Shown here in pieces: positions 15,753 through 24,947 of a stretch of DNA of 64,000 nucleotides. The translations under genes and the position numbers were made by a program. Within the stretch, counting starts at the first letter, position 1, and each line of letters starts with the position of its first letter. The notes under the pieces were generated by a model. The model saw nothing but the letters and a program-made list of their open reading frames with translations, did not search any database and was not told the origin of the DNA. Source of the DNA: Bacteroidales bacterium (GTDB lineage Bacteria > Bacteroidota > Bacteroidia > Bacteroidales > F082); NCBI GenBank assembly GCA_017537965.1, contig JAFYJV010000020.1, positions 1-64,000 on the forward strand, in the 5' to 3' direction.

Positions 15753-16327
15753 CAGTTAAATACTTGATTGATAAGTCGTTCAAATTCCTGATAGGCAAAG
15801 GTATCGCTAAGTTCGCGGAGGGCATCGGCCAGGCCTCGGTAGTGCCATTCGTGGTCTTTGGGATCTTTGGCGTGAAAGCGGCTCCAGAGGGCATCGCCTA
15901 TTTCGGCATAGTCGCGGGCGATAGCGCGAATGTTCGAAAGCTTGTCGCCCAAAGCCACTATCTTGGCATCGTGGCTGGCTCTTGAAAGGCGGTCGATGGC
16001 AGCTTGCTTGCGTTGATGCCAGCTGGCTTCCTCGGTCATGCCTTCAGGCATCACATCGCTTTCATCAGCCACCAAGGAGGCGATTCGCTCACCAAACGCA
16101 GCCCTGATCTGTTCCACGGTCACATCGGTATCCTCTACCGTGTCGTGCAATGCCGCCGCGGCCAGCAGTTCCTGATCGGCGGTCATGGTGGCCACAATCT
16201 CCACAGCTTCCATAGGATGGACGATATAGGGATAGCCTTTCCCACGGCGTTCGGTGCCTGCGTGGGCGTGGACGGCAAAAATGATGGCCCTGTCCAACAA
16301 TTCTGTATTTAAGGGGTTGTTTGCCAT
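15752..16327 (-). CDS. HD-domain (p)ppGpp hydrolase-like protein
   Basis: A 191-residue cytoplasmic protein consisting of the HD hydrolase domain found in SpoT/Mesh1-type enzymes, which remove pyrophosphate from (p)ppGpp. Metal-site residues are visible: the first His in HAHAGTERR, YIVHPMEAV, the HD pair in AALHDTVEDTDVT (near residue 60), and a later Asp in VALGDKLSNIRAI. It has no synthetase domain. The synthetase is encoded 3 bases upstream (16331-17425), so the pair looks like a split synthetase/hydrolase. The substrate is inferred from the fold and the neighbour. Confidence 0.88.
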   Translation of the reverse strand: MANNPLNTELLDRAIIFAVHAHAGTERRGKGYPYIVHPMEAVEIVATMTADQELLAAAALHDTVEDTDVTVEQIRAAFGERIASLVADESDVMPEGMTEEASWHQRKQAAIDRLSRASHDAKIVALGDKLSNIRAIARDYAEIGDALWSRFHAKDPKDHEWHYRGLADALRELSDTFAYQEFERLINQVFN

Positions 16328-16330
16328 AGC

Positions 16331-17425
16331 TTATTGATTCATAAAAGGAAGGTCTTTCGTTTGTTCCATCAGAAGTTCGGCCATCGCCTTGTTGACTTCG
16401 GAAGGGCCGTTCAGCGTGTCGAGCATCCACATCAACCCGAGGCAACCGCCTCCTTTTTTAAGGATATAGGCTGTACAGAGGTTTTGTGGTGCCACGGAGG
16501 AGGAAAGGATATCGATGTCGGTCAGGCCGATTTGGAAACAGGCGATCTGGTAGGCCGCTTCGGAATAGTCTTTTATCAGCTTATCAACATCGCCAAGCGT
16601 CTGGAATCCCATCGCCTTGAACAACGGCAAGAAATTGGAAAGGTCCGCGGGTTGAATCTCCGCTTGGTTGATGGAGGCTATTTGGCGCATAATTGCGTCG
16701 AAAGGCCCTATCTGTAGATAGCTCTTGAAAGCATCGCCGTCGAGCTGCACCTCGCTAAGGTTGCCCGATGCCACTAAGTTCTGCACCTGTCGGCGATAGT
16801 CGGCAAGCTCTTGACGGATACGGCTGAACTCATCGTCCACCAGTTCCAGCATTCCCGCCAAGCGACTCAGGTTGCGCTTATACACTTTGGGGATCTCCAC
16901 CCCACTCTTATAGCCCGTGTCGTGGTTCATGTTGGCCCAAGCATGTTGGAGGACGGTTCGCATCTGCACCTCAAAACGGATCTGGTTCAGCTCTGGATGC
17001 TCCGGGTTGGTGTAGGCCGACTCGGGGATGCGACAGATATAATGTAAGGATAGGTATCCGAAACTATCGATTTCATGTGCTTTGCGTTTGTCGATGGAGT
17101 TCTCCCAGTCGATTTCGAACAGACGTTCCAAGACGGAAGCCACCTTGTCCACATCGTCGTTATAGAAAGTGATCACGCGGATGCCCACCACGTCGGTGAT
17201 GTCGTGGATGCTGTGGTATTTGTCTCCTTTGAGTTGGAGTTTTCCCGCGAGAGAGCTTTCCGTCTTCACGCGATGCTCCACGGCGGCCACGATAATGCCC
17301 GCCTCGGCAAAGAACTCCTTCAGCTTCTCGGGAATCACCTCCGCCATTTGCTCATAGATGGGTAGCAGCTGGCGGTATTGCGCCAACAAGTCCTGTGTGT
17401 GGGGGTTAGGGGTCATGTTGTCCAT
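16331..17425 (-). CDS. RelA/SpoT-domain (p)ppGpp synthetase-like protein
   Basis: A 364-residue cytoplasmic protein with a RelA/SpoT nucleotidyltransferase domain in its first ~210 residues. Landmarks in order are KLQLKGDKYHSI, DITDVVGIRVITFY, SFGYLSLHYI, and FEVQMRTVLQHAWANMNHDTGYKS. These match the synthetase active site of small alarmone synthetases. The C-terminal ~150 residues are helical and unlike the TGS/ACT regulatory region of long RelA. It is the first gene of the operon synthetase, HD hydrolase, kinase, phosphatase and STAS. The product could be (p)ppGpp or a related pyrophosphorylated nucleotide. Confidence 0.9.
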   Translation of the reverse strand: MDNMTPNPHTQDLLAQYRQLLPIYEQMAEVIPEKLKEFFAEAGIIVAAVEHRVKTESSLAGKLQLKGDKYHSIHDITDVVGIRVITFYNDDVDKVASVLERLFEIDWENSIDKRKAHEIDSFGYLSLHYICRIPESAYTNPEHPELNQIRFEVQMRTVLQHAWANMNHDTGYKSGVEIPKVYKRNLSRLAGMLELVDDEFSRIRQELADYRRQVQNLVASGNLSEVQLDGDAFKSYLQIGPFDAIMRQIASINQAEIQPADLSNFLPLFKAMGFQTLGDVDKLIKDYSEAAYQIACFQIGLTDIDILSSSVAPQNLCTAYILKKGGGCLGLMWMLDTLNGPSEVNKAMAELLMEQTKDLPFMNQ

Positions 17426-17443
17426 GTTTTGCTAATATTGGGA

Positions 17444-17451
17444 CAAAGATA
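17444..17451 (-). promoter_or_regulatory. -7 promoter element for the synthetase-STAS operon
   Basis: The minus strand reads TATCTTTG, 19 bases before the start codon at 17425, giving a very short leader. No good TTG element is seen at the usual distance. Confidence 0.5.
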
Positions 17452-17452
17452 A

Positions 17453-19105
17453 TCATTGTTTCACGATTCTTAACATTAAGCCGTCAACTTTGATGGAATA
17501 AACACCAGGAACCAGTTGACTCAAGTCAAGTTGACCCGCGTAACGTTCATGCTTCACCATACGACCCGTCATGTCGAAAACGGTGATAGGAGTGCCATCC
17601 GCAACATCCAGGTAAAGGACGTCAACCACAGGATTGGGACGAAGGATAGCACTTTCGATAGTCTGTTGAATGACACCATCCCATTCGAATGCTGCGGTTA
17701 CGGCGGCCAATGCATCCACTCTTCCTGCGCCGGTGCGGTTGCTCTTGACCGGGGTCAATCTCAAAGAGGTCTCTTCGAGGATTTGGCAGATGGCCGCCGG
17801 GGTCAGTTCTGGGTTCTCATGCAGCATGAGAGCGACGATGCCTGCCACACAAGGCGTAGCTTGCGAGGTACCACTCATATAATCGTAGTCATAGATATTG
17901 TTATATTTCAGCGACCATATTATCACACCCGGAGCGCACACGTCGGGACGGATGAGACCCATGCCGGGATCGTAGGCATAGTCGCCGAACTCAGTGTCTT
18001 GCCAGGTTACCGGGCCTTCGGAACTGGAAGAGGCCACCGTGTCGTTTTCATCGACAGAGCCAACGCAGATTGCGCATGACAAAGCACCCGGATTTACCAT
18101 CTGGTCGGGATCGAGATAGGGTGGAGGACAGCTGCCTGGCACACGAACATTATATGGGATTGGGCAGAGATGCTGCAGGTTGTGTTCGTTACCTGCGGGA
18201 AATAAACCGACGATGCCTGCATCCAAAAGGGCTTCACAAGTATGGCGAAGCAGTTCTCTTTCAGACACCTCGGCTTTGGCTATGCCCATCGACATGCTGA
18301 TGACATCACAGCCGTGTTCCACTGCAAACTCCATCCCCATGACCATATTGACCAGCGTAGTGTGACCTTCGTTATCAGTGCACTTAATGCACATCAAAGT
18401 GGCTTCGGGAGCAACACCAGTACGCAAACCCGCAGTGCCATCACCGCACACAATACCTGCGCAATGTGTGCCATGTCCAAAGTCGTCCATCGGGTTATCG
18501 TCATTGTTTGCAAAGTCCCAACCATGATGCGGAAACTCCTCTCCCCCATCCCAGAGATGGTCGGCGATATCAACATGGTTGTAATTCACTCCCGAGTCAA
18601 TCACTGCAACCACTACACCTTGACCCTCGTTGCCTTGCGCCCACACCTGAGGCGCATTCACCTGTGTGAGGTTCGGGACAATCGTATAACGAGAATAATC
18701 CTTAACCTCACTGGCCATCTCCGCTTCTGGAATGCACTGATGTTTTCTGACAGGTGTAATGCTTTCAATATCAGGACGGTCCATCAGCATTGGGATGACT
18801 TCCTCGGTGGCTGTAAAACAGATGGCATTGGCTGACCAGAGGCTGCTTATCGATGACACCAATCCCTGTTGCTCAAGCTCATTAAGCGTGAGCATGAGGT
18901 CATGTTGAGAAGCTTCGGCATAGGCTTTCAGCTCATTAACCACGTAGTCGCGCCGTGCAGTTCTTGTGGGATAGAGTTCTGCCTTGCGGCACAACTCGGT
19001 GCGGTCATAACGTGCTTTCATCTGCACCATCACTTCAACTGGCTCCTCGGCAAAACTTGCGAGGCAGCAGTAAAACAGTATTATTGAGAGGAAGGGTTTT
19101 TTCAT
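17453..19105 (-). CDS. subtilisin-like S8 serine peptidase with T9SS sorting domain
   Basis: A 550-residue secreted protease. After a signal peptide (residues 1-19) come a propeptide-like region (about 20-120), the S8 catalytic domain, and a C-terminal T9SS sorting domain (LRPNPVVDVLYLDV...GVYSIKVDG). The catalytic triad is visible: Asp in VAVIDSGVN (near 170), His in FGHGTHCAG (near 211) and Ser in SGTSQATPC (near 413). It is therefore exported across the outer membrane and probably attached to the surface or released. It lies 17 bases after the C10 peptidase gene and is likely co-transcribed with it. All catalytic residues are intact. Confidence 0.95.
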   Translation of the reverse strand: MKKPFLSIILFYCCLASFAEEPVEVMVQMKARYDRTELCRKAELYPTRTARRDYVVNELKAYAEASQHDLMLTLNELEQQGLVSSISSLWSANAICFTATEEVIPMLMDRPDIESITPVRKHQCIPEAEMASEVKDYSRYTIVPNLTQVNAPQVWAQGNEGQGVVVAVIDSGVNYNHVDIADHLWDGGEEFPHHGWDFANNDDNPMDDFGHGTHCAGIVCGDGTAGLRTGVAPEATLMCIKCTDNEGHTTLVNMVMGMEFAVEHGCDVISMSMGIAKAEVSERELLRHTCEALLDAGIVGLFPAGNEHNLQHLCPIPYNVRVPGSCPPPYLDPDQMVNPGALSCAICVGSVDENDTVASSSSEGPVTWQDTEFGDYAYDPGMGLIRPDVCAPGVIIWSLKYNNIYDYDYMSGTSQATPCVAGIVALMLHENPELTPAAICQILEETSLRLTPVKSNRTGAGRVDALAAVTAAFEWDGVIQQTIESAILRPNPVVDVLYLDVADGTPITVFDMTGRMVKHERYAGQLDLSQLVPGVYSIKVDGLMLRIVKQ

Positions 19106-19122
19106 GGCAAGGGAGTCTATTC

Positions 19123-21108
19123 TTATTGCATAAGATTTATCTTATTCACCTTCACGCCGTTGGCGCTTTCAATGCGAACAAGGTAGATACCCGATCCGTT
19201 ACCATTCAAATCGAGGGTAGTATTTCCTTCGGCGTTCACTTCCATGATCTTCTGTCCCAATAGGTTGGTCACGGTGATGTGCATCGTGCCGTTGCCGCAA
19301 ACATGGAGCAGGCCGCTGGTCGGGTTGGGATAGACTTGAACACTTTCATCAGGTGCAACTTCAGCGACATCATTGGGTTCGCAGTCGTTTTCGTAAGTAA
19401 AGAAGACACCCGTTTGGAGATTGGTGGAGGTATAAACCTCCTCACCGTCAGCATTGAGGATGCTGAACGAGCACTCATCATCGGTGTCCCATCCTGGGTA
19501 AATGTGGAACCAACCGGAGTTCCAGACGAAGTTGAGATTACCTTTCAACAATGGCAAGGTGACAGTCTTCTCCGAGCCTTCATCCATGCCAACAATGGCA
19601 ATGCGCTGGCCGCTTTCGGAAGTCACGCTGATGCTGGCGCCTTTCCAACCATCGCCACCAGCGTCGTGAAGCTGGAAAGTGATGTCGCATTTCTCGCCGA
19701 CGATAACGCTGCGGTAAACGGTTTGGCTGATACCGGCCTCGTTGGTGACGTAGATGGCGTATTCATAAAGGCCGGTCTCGAGGACGTTATCCTCATATTC
19801 CATATCGGCACCCACTGGGGCATCGGTCAGTTCGGCGATGACCACGCGGTTGCGGCGGATGGTGACCGAAGTGATGGAGGCCAAGTCGTCACCGCCCACC
19901 GTCAACATCGGGTTGGTCCATTGCAGTTTCACACCGTCAAAATCGGCATTCTCAACGATTTTCATATTAACAATGCTGTCGGGACGGCTGTAGTATTCAC
20001 CTTCTTTTGGAATGATGTGGCCCGTGAAGCCCGTTTCCGTGTTGAAGGAATAGCTCGCATAGTTGAGCGCACCGATGGGGCACCAAGCGTTGTCGCTACC
20101 GCTCAACCCCCAATTGAAGTGGAAGTAGTCGTTTTCGTCATAACCGTCACACACAAAGGCATGACCAGCTCCGCTATTGTCGTCGGAACCGCTGTAAAAC
20201 AAGGGCAAGTGCTCGTCCAGACCGCCATTTTTGAGCATCTGGGCCCATTCCTCGTTGCTGTAAGGATTTCCGTTCCCGTCTTTCTGCTTATACACATCAC
20301 AGTTGTAGCGGAAATAAGAGCGGAGGGCACCTCCCACAACTCCAGAAGAGGATACACTGGCGTAAGGGCCATATACCATCTCGACGGCAATGCCGATATG
20401 GCGCAGGAGTTGGGCGATGTAGTAAAAGTCTTCTTCAGTACTGAGAGAATCAAGGGTATAAGGCATCAGCTCGAAATGATAGTCTGTCTCGCCGAAATTG
20501 GCAGTTTGTTGTCCATAGCCTCCTGAGAAGGAGTAGGTGTGCGACCCTTCTCCGTGATTGGGCCAATCGTGGTATTTCATCACCATGCCCAAGGCTGTGG
20601 CGATGCAACCAGCATAAACATGGCCTCCGGGACCTTGTGGGTCTTGGGGACACTGGCTGTTCCACGGAGAGTCCTGGTCCCAAAGCGTTTGACATAGCGG
20701 CCCGACCACGGCATGTGCCTGACAAACCGATTCCCATTCTGCGATGATGTCAGGAGTGGCACTGAGGTTGTGCTCTCGGACGTATTGGATTTCCTCGCGG
20801 AAAGCGTCCAAGGTGAATTGGAAGCCATCCGACACTTGGTCAGGATCGAAATGACCTGTGGTGGAATAGGCTAGAATGGGCTTCACGCGGTCGTCGGCTG
20901 CCACGATGACAAAGCCTTCTCCATTACTCACGTTGAAGGCATAATAGTCGGCAACCCCACGATCGGCAACAGTAGCCACCAAACGGAGTTGGCTCTTGCC
21001 CAGAAACTTGGCACCCAGTTGTTGAGCCTTCTGCTGGTCAACGAGACCGGCATTCATGCTACCGATAACGAAGGCGACGAGGCATAGTGTCAGAAAGAGC
21101 TTTTTCAT
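19123..21108 (-). CDS. C10 family cysteine peptidase (streptopain-like) with T9SS sorting domain
   Basis: A 661-residue secreted cysteine protease related to streptopain and Porphyromonas PrtT/interpain. It has a signal peptide (1-20) and a Spi-type propeptide (about 25-130). The catalytic Cys is in VYAGCIATALG near residue 168 and the catalytic His in GHAFVCDGY near residue 315. The segment FHFNWGLSGSDNAW supplies the conserved Trp/Asn region. The C-terminal half has an Ig-like part, a domain with HDAGGDGWKGASI, and a T9SS sorting domain (VQVYPNPTSGLLHVCG...GIYLVRIE). It precedes the S8 peptidase gene by 17 bases and has a good promoter upstream. Confidence 0.95.
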   Translation of the reverse strand: MKKLFLTLCLVAFVIGSMNAGLVDQQKAQQLGAKFLGKSQLRLVATVADRGVADYYAFNVSNGEGFVIVAADDRVKPILAYSTTGHFDPDQVSDGFQFTLDAFREEIQYVREHNLSATPDIIAEWESVCQAHAVVGPLCQTLWDQDSPWNSQCPQDPQGPGGHVYAGCIATALGMVMKYHDWPNHGEGSHTYSFSGGYGQQTANFGETDYHFELMPYTLDSLSTEEDFYYIAQLLRHIGIAVEMVYGPYASVSSSGVVGGALRSYFRYNCDVYKQKDGNGNPYSNEEWAQMLKNGGLDEHLPLFYSGSDDNSGAGHAFVCDGYDENDYFHFNWGLSGSDNAWCPIGALNYASYSFNTETGFTGHIIPKEGEYYSRPDSIVNMKIVENADFDGVKLQWTNPMLTVGGDDLASITSVTIRRNRVVIAELTDAPVGADMEYEDNVLETGLYEYAIYVTNEAGISQTVYRSVIVGEKCDITFQLHDAGGDGWKGASISVTSESGQRIAIVGMDEGSEKTVTLPLLKGNLNFVWNSGWFHIYPGWDTDDECSFSILNADGEEVYTSTNLQTGVFFTYENDCEPNDVAEVAPDESVQVYPNPTSGLLHVCGNGTMHITVTNLLGQKIMEVNAEGNTTLDLNGNGSGIYLVRIESANGVKVNKINLMQ

Positions 21109-21138
21109 AGTTTTGTGATTTCTCTTTGGAATTCACTG

Positions 21139-21169
21139 CAAATATACACTTATTTGTCACCTATTTCAA
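21139..21169 (-). promoter_or_regulatory. promoter of the C10-S8 peptidase operon
   Basis: On the minus strand TTG (21169-21167) is followed after 20 bases by TATATTTG (21146-21139), 31 bases before the start at 21108. Confidence 0.65.
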
Positions 21170-21179
21170 GAAGTTCGTC

Positions 21180-21264
21180 CAATGGCAGTACTTCTCAAGA
21201 ACCAAATGGCAACATTATCGTCAATGATGATCATGTGAAGACGCAGAAGATTGTTACCAATAAG
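21180..21264 (+). pseudogene. vestige of a T9SS sorting-domain C-terminus
   Basis: The bases translate in one plus-strand frame to VNDDHVKTQKIVTNK. This matches the end of the sorting domain at 13160-13190 (NGDDVKTQKMVI), and the DNA is similar too (GTGAAGACGCAGAAGAT). No preceding domain, signal peptide or plausible start exists, so I read it as the tail of a lost surface-protein gene. Confidence 0.5.
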
Positions 21265-21305
21265 ATTTTTTTATCGATTTGTGATCATCGAATCAAAAGA
21301 ATTCC

Positions 21306-21313
21306 TATTTTTG
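21306..21313 (+). promoter_or_regulatory. -7 promoter element for the AbrB-like/acyltransferase pair
   Basis: TATTTTTG on the plus strand, 46 bases before the ATG at 21360. Confidence 0.5.
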
Positions 21314-21359
21314 CCGAAAAGTTAGAAAAGTTATACCAATTACACAAATCAAATCAATC

Positions 21360-21563
21360 ATGTTAGAAGAACAAGGAAAATACATCTTCGGTGTAGTGAA
21401 AGTGGGCGAAAAGGGACAGATCGTCATCCCGAAAGACGCCCGGGAGATTTATGGCATCAAGGCTGGCGACAGCCTTTTGGTGCTCGGCGATAACAAAGGC
21501 ATGGCCATATTGAAAACCCAGGTATTTCAAGACAAAATCGATGAGATCCTAGAAAAAAAATGA
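21360..21563 (+). CDS. AbrB/SpoVT-type DNA-binding protein
   Basis: A 67-residue swapped-hairpin AbrB-type transcription factor or antitoxin-like protein. The DNA-binding half is visible as VVKVGEKGQIVIPKDAREIYGIKAGDSLLVLGD. Its last codons overlap the start of the acyltransferase gene by 4 bases (ATGA), so the two are translationally coupled and it may regulate this small operon. No toxin partner is evident. Confidence 0.88.
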   Translation: MLEEQGKYIFGVVKVGEKGQIVIPKDAREIYGIKAGDSLLVLGDNKGMAILKTQVFQDKIDEILEKK

Positions 21564-22684
21564 TTATGGAACGCAAACATTATTTGGACAACATCCGTTG
21601 GGTGACGGTGTTGCTGGTGCTATTTTATCACGTCATCTATTTTTATAATGCCAAAGGCGTGTTCGGCGGCATTGGCGGCTTCTATGAAGACCAACCTTGG
21701 GATGCCATCATGTCGATGCTTTATCCTTGGTTCATGATGCTGCTGTTTTTGGTGGCAGGCATCAGCTCAAGGTATGCCTTGGACAAACTGTCGCACAAGG
21801 AATTCATCAAAACCCGCACCCGTAAGTTGCTGGTCCCCGCCACGATAGGCTTGCTTGTCTTCCAATGGATGGTGGGCTATTTCAACACGCATGTGGCAGG
21901 AACCGATGTCCTGGCAGCCGTGCCCCAACCCGTCAAATTTCTCCTTTGGGGGTTGCCCAGCGGCATCGGGCCTCTTTGGTTCATCCAAGACTTATGGCTG
22001 TTTTCGCTGTTGTTGGTTTTGATAAGGGTGATTGAAAAAGACAAACTTTACGATCGCATCGGCAGATTCTTCCAAGGCGACAATCTTGGCAAAAGCATTG
22101 CCCTGGTGGTAATAGGCTATTTTTTGGTTTGGGCTGGTGCCCAAAGTACCATCTCGCATCCGAATCCCGAATCGCTCGACGGCCTTTGGAACCTCTATCG
22201 TCCCTTTGCCTATCTTGTGCCTTTCCTGCTGGGATATTTCGTCTTCTCTCACGACAACGTGCAAGACCGTATCGCCAAGATGCATCTACCCTTGCTGACG
22301 CTCGCCTTGGCCGCAGGTGTTTATTTCACCATTGTGATGTATGGTAAGAACGACACCGATCCCATCGTGCTGCAAGGCTGGCTCTGCAACCTCTTTGCCT
22401 GGTTCGCCATGCTCGCCATGCTGGGCTGCTTCAAGGCTTGGTTTGACCGGACCAACCGATTCGCCACCTACATGACCAAGTCGAGCTTTGGCGTCTATGT
22501 GCTTCATTATCTGGTAGTCGCCTCGTTGGGCTACATGATGAAGAACTACACCTCCTTGGCCCCGTGGATGCAGTATATCATTCTTTTCGTGGCAGTGATG
22601 ACCATTCCGTTCCTGTTGAACGAGATCATCAAGAGAATTCCGTTTATCCGATGGTGTGTGCTGGGGATGAAGAAATCCTCTTGA
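21560..22684 (+). CDS. acyltransferase family membrane protein
   Basis: A 374-residue integral inner-membrane protein of the acyltransferase-3 superfamily, whose members O-acylate sugars or other surface polymers. It has about ten hydrophobic segments. The conserved N-terminal helix reads HYLDNIRWVTVLLVLFYHVI and contains the family His near residue 24; an Arg-rich cytoplasmic loop (KTRTRKLLVP) follows. The start could be 21560 or 21566 (both ATG); the first gives the overlap with the AbrB-like gene. The substrate cannot be inferred. It is convergent with the second trkH, with overlapping 3' ends (22644-22684). Confidence 0.85.
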   Translation: MIMERKHYLDNIRWVTVLLVLFYHVIYFYNAKGVFGGIGGFYEDQPWDAIMSMLYPWFMMLLFLVAGISSRYALDKLSHKEFIKTRTRKLLVPATIGLLVFQWMVGYFNTHVAGTDVLAAVPQPVKFLLWGLPSGIGPLWFIQDLWLFSLLLVLIRVIEKDKLYDRIGRFFQGDNLGKSIALVVIGYFLVWAGAQSTISHPNPESLDGLWNLYRPFAYLVPFLLGYFVFSHDNVQDRIAKMHLPLLTLALAAGVYFTIVMYGKNDTDPIVLQGWLCNLFAWFAMLAMLGCFKAWFDRTNRFATYMTKSSFGVYVLHYLVVASLGYMMKNYTSLAPWMQYIILFVAVMTIPFLLNEIIKRIPFIRWCVLGMKKSS

Positions 22685-24131
22685 CCATACTTCCTATGAC
22701 AATTAGAATTGGATAGATTTCAAGTCTTCCCAGCAACATCAACACCGTGCTGAAGAGCTTCAAAAAGTCAGAGAGGCCTGCGTAATTACCCATGGAGCCG
22801 ATGACTCCGAAACCTGGTCCCACGTTGCCGAGACATGCGATGGATGCCGACATCCCGGTTTGAAAATCCATCCCACACAAGGTGTAAACCAACATGCCAA
22901 CGCCAACGAGAACGATGTAAAGCATGATGAAGGAGATCACCGACGACACCTCCTCCTCGGTCTTGGTGTTGCCGTCCACCCTCACATAATCATACTTGTT
23001 TGGGTTGGATAGCGACTTGAACATCTCGGAAGTGCCTTTCATGGCAAACCACACACGGTCGATCTTGATGCCTCCCGAGGTGGAACCCGAACAGCCACAC
23101 ACCAAAGATCCGATGATGATAACAATCTTGCTGAAAGAGGGCCAAAGGTTGGTGTCGGTGGTGGCAAAACCCGTGGTCGTCGTGATGGAACACACTTGGA
23201 ACGCCGCCGTCCTGAAAGCTGCGCCAATAGAACTGCAGGTCTTGGTAACCATCAAATTGATGACGATGCATATCGTTCCAAGCAAGACAGAACCAAGAAA
23301 CACCTTCACGATTTTGGTGTTGAACAGGTTTTTTCGATTGCTGCCACTTGGCCAAAAGGTCGAGAAAATCAAACTGAAATTGATGCCCGCCAGCAACATC
23401 GAGACAATCAGAATGGCCTCTACCGTAGGACTGTTGAACTCGGCGATGCTGAGGTTTTTCGTACTGAAACCACAAGTGCTGCATGCCGACATGGCATGGG
23501 TGGCGGCATCAAACCAAGTCAACCCTGCAAGATGCAACCCGTAAGTCGAAGCCAAGGTCAAGCCCACATAGACGGTCAGGATGCGATAGATGAACTGCTT
23601 CCGGCGGCCTCGGTAATACTCCTTGGCGATGGACGACAACTCCATGCAGGCCAGCTGCGATTGCCGGTCGTTACGGGTGGAGATCACGATAGAGACCAAC
23701 GACACCACACCGATGCCGCCGATCCATGCCGTTGCGATGCGCCAAAACAACAGGCCTTTCGGAACCGCCTCGATATCGTTCAAGATCGATGCTCCCGTAG
23801 TGGTAAAACCCGAGACACTCTCAAACAATGAATTGACGAAGTTGAACTCGTGACCATAAAGCAAAAACGGCAACGCGCCAAACAAACAGGCAGCCACCCA
23901 ACAGCCAGTGACGATAAAATACCCTGCCTTGAGGTCGATCTTTTGCTTGGCATTGGTGAACAATATGCATCCCAAAGCTGCCGCCAAGGTAATACCCGAA
24001 GAAATCAGCAGGGGATAAAAGCTGGCGTCTTGATGGTCAAAAAATGCAATCGCAGCGGAAAGTACAAGGAGTGAAAAGAGGCCCATCAAGGCAAAACCTA
24101 TGAATCGTATAGTGATCTTAAAGATGGACAT
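22644..24131 (-). CDS. trkH: second TrkH-family potassium uptake protein
   Basis: A 495-residue inner-membrane channel subunit. Filter-like segments are SGFTTTGASI (near residue 113), STCGFST (near 226), TTTGFAT (near 322) and LGNVGPGFG (near 446), plus GCSGSTSGGIK (near 352), which is shared with the TrkH at 7842. It has no TrkA gene beside it, so it probably shares the TrkA encoded at 6489 or uses one elsewhere. It is transcribed away from the AlkD-like gene. Confidence 0.92.
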   Translation of the reverse strand: MSIFKITIRFIGFALMGLFSLLVLSAAIAFFDHQDASFYPLLISSGITLAAALGCILFTNAKQKIDLKAGYFIVTGCWVAACLFGALPFLLYGHEFNFVNSLFESVSGFTTTGASILNDIEAVPKGLLFWRIATAWIGGIGVVSLVSIVISTRNDRQSQLACMELSSIAKEYYRGRRKQFIYRILTVYVGLTLASTYGLHLAGLTWFDAATHAMSACSTCGFSTKNLSIAEFNSPTVEAILIVSMLLAGINFSLIFSTFWPSGSNRKNLFNTKIVKVFLGSVLLGTICIVINLMVTKTCSSIGAAFRTAAFQVCSITTTTGFATTDTNLWPSFSKIVIIIGSLVCGCSGSTSGGIKIDRVWFAMKGTSEMFKSLSNPNKYDYVRVDGNTKTEEEVSSVISFIMLYIVLVGVGMLVYTLCGMDFQTGMSASIACLGNVGPGFGVIGSMGNYAGLSDFLKLFSTVLMLLGRLEIYPILIVIGSMVKRISSSPAHTIG

Positions 24132-24195
24132 GCATTGATTACACTTGAAAACAGCAAAAATAATGGTTTTGCGTACATTATCAAAAAAAACTGCT

Positions 24196-24203
24196 TATTT
24201 TTG
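24196..24203 (+). promoter_or_regulatory. -7 promoter element close to the AlkD-like start
   Basis: TATTTTTG ends only 9 bases before the ATG at 24213, so the transcript would be nearly leaderless. This supports that ATG over the in-frame start at 24135. Confidence 0.5.
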
Positions 24204-24212
24204 TCTTCTTGT

Positions 24213-24932
24213 ATGAAAACCAATAAACTATATGAATCCATCCTTGCCAAGCAAGATGCTTCGCAGGTTGAAGGCTTGATGCGTTTCTTCAAGACGGGCA
24301 AAGGACAATATGGCGAGGGTGATCAATTTCTTGGTATCAAGGTACCTGTAACTCGCGAAGTGGTGAAACAATGTTGGCAAGAAGTTGGTCTCGACGATTT
24401 GGAGACCTGCATCCTCTCAGAATACCATGAGATGCGCCTAGCCGCCCTGCTGACCTTGATCCAAATCTTCAAGCACGCCAAGAAAGACAAGACTTTGCAA
24501 CAGCGTTGTGTTGACTTTTATTTGGGTCATACCCAATACATTAACAACTGGGATCTAGTGGATTTGTCATGTTACGAACTGCTCGGAACATGGCTGTTGG
24601 ACAAGGACCGCGTCCTGCTTTACGACCTTGCTCGCAATGGCAAAACCATCTGGGAACAGCGCATCGGGATGGTGAGCACCATGCAGTTTATCCGTCATGG
24701 CCAAGTCGATGACACCTACGCCATCGCGGAGCTCTTTTTGGGCAAGCCCCAACCTTTGCACGACCTGCTGCAGAAAGCCGTCGGCTGGCTCCTCCGCGAA
24801 GCTGGAAAAAAAGACGAACAACGCCTGAAAGAATGGCTATCGAAACGATATAAAACCATGCCCCGCACCATGTTGCGGTATGCCATTGAGAAATTCTCCG
24901 AAGACGAACGACAATCCTATCTGAAACCATGA
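24213..24932 (+). CDS. DNA alkylation repair protein (AlkD-like)
   Basis: A 239-residue all-helical HEAT-like repeat protein of the AlkC/AlkD family of DNA glycosylases, which remove N3- and N7-alkylated bases. Family landmarks are FFKTGKGQYGEGDQFLGIKVP at the N-terminus, YHEMRLAALLTL, INNWDLVDLSCYELLG with the conserved Trp-Asp, and KAVGWLLREAGKKD near the C-terminus. The start at 24213 is preferred because the longer frame from 24135 runs across the promoter element. It is followed after 15 bases by a GNAT gene. Confidence 0.92.
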   Translation: MKTNKLYESILAKQDASQVEGLMRFFKTGKGQYGEGDQFLGIKVPVTREVVKQCWQEVGLDDLETCILSEYHEMRLAALLTLIQIFKHAKKDKTLQQRCVDFYLGHTQYINNWDLVDLSCYELLGTWLLDKDRVLLYDLARNGKTIWEQRIGMVSTMQFIRHGQVDDTYAIAELFLGKPQPLHDLLQKAVGWLLREAGKKDEQRLKEWLSKRYKTMPRTMLRYAIEKFSEDERQSYLKP

Positions 24933-24947
24933 AATCCAACTGATTGA

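Noticed and set aside
21115-21366. open frame on the plus strand between the C10 gene and the AbrB-like gene
   Set aside because: No family match or start signal; part of it is a decayed T9SS tail, and it runs into the AbrB-like start.
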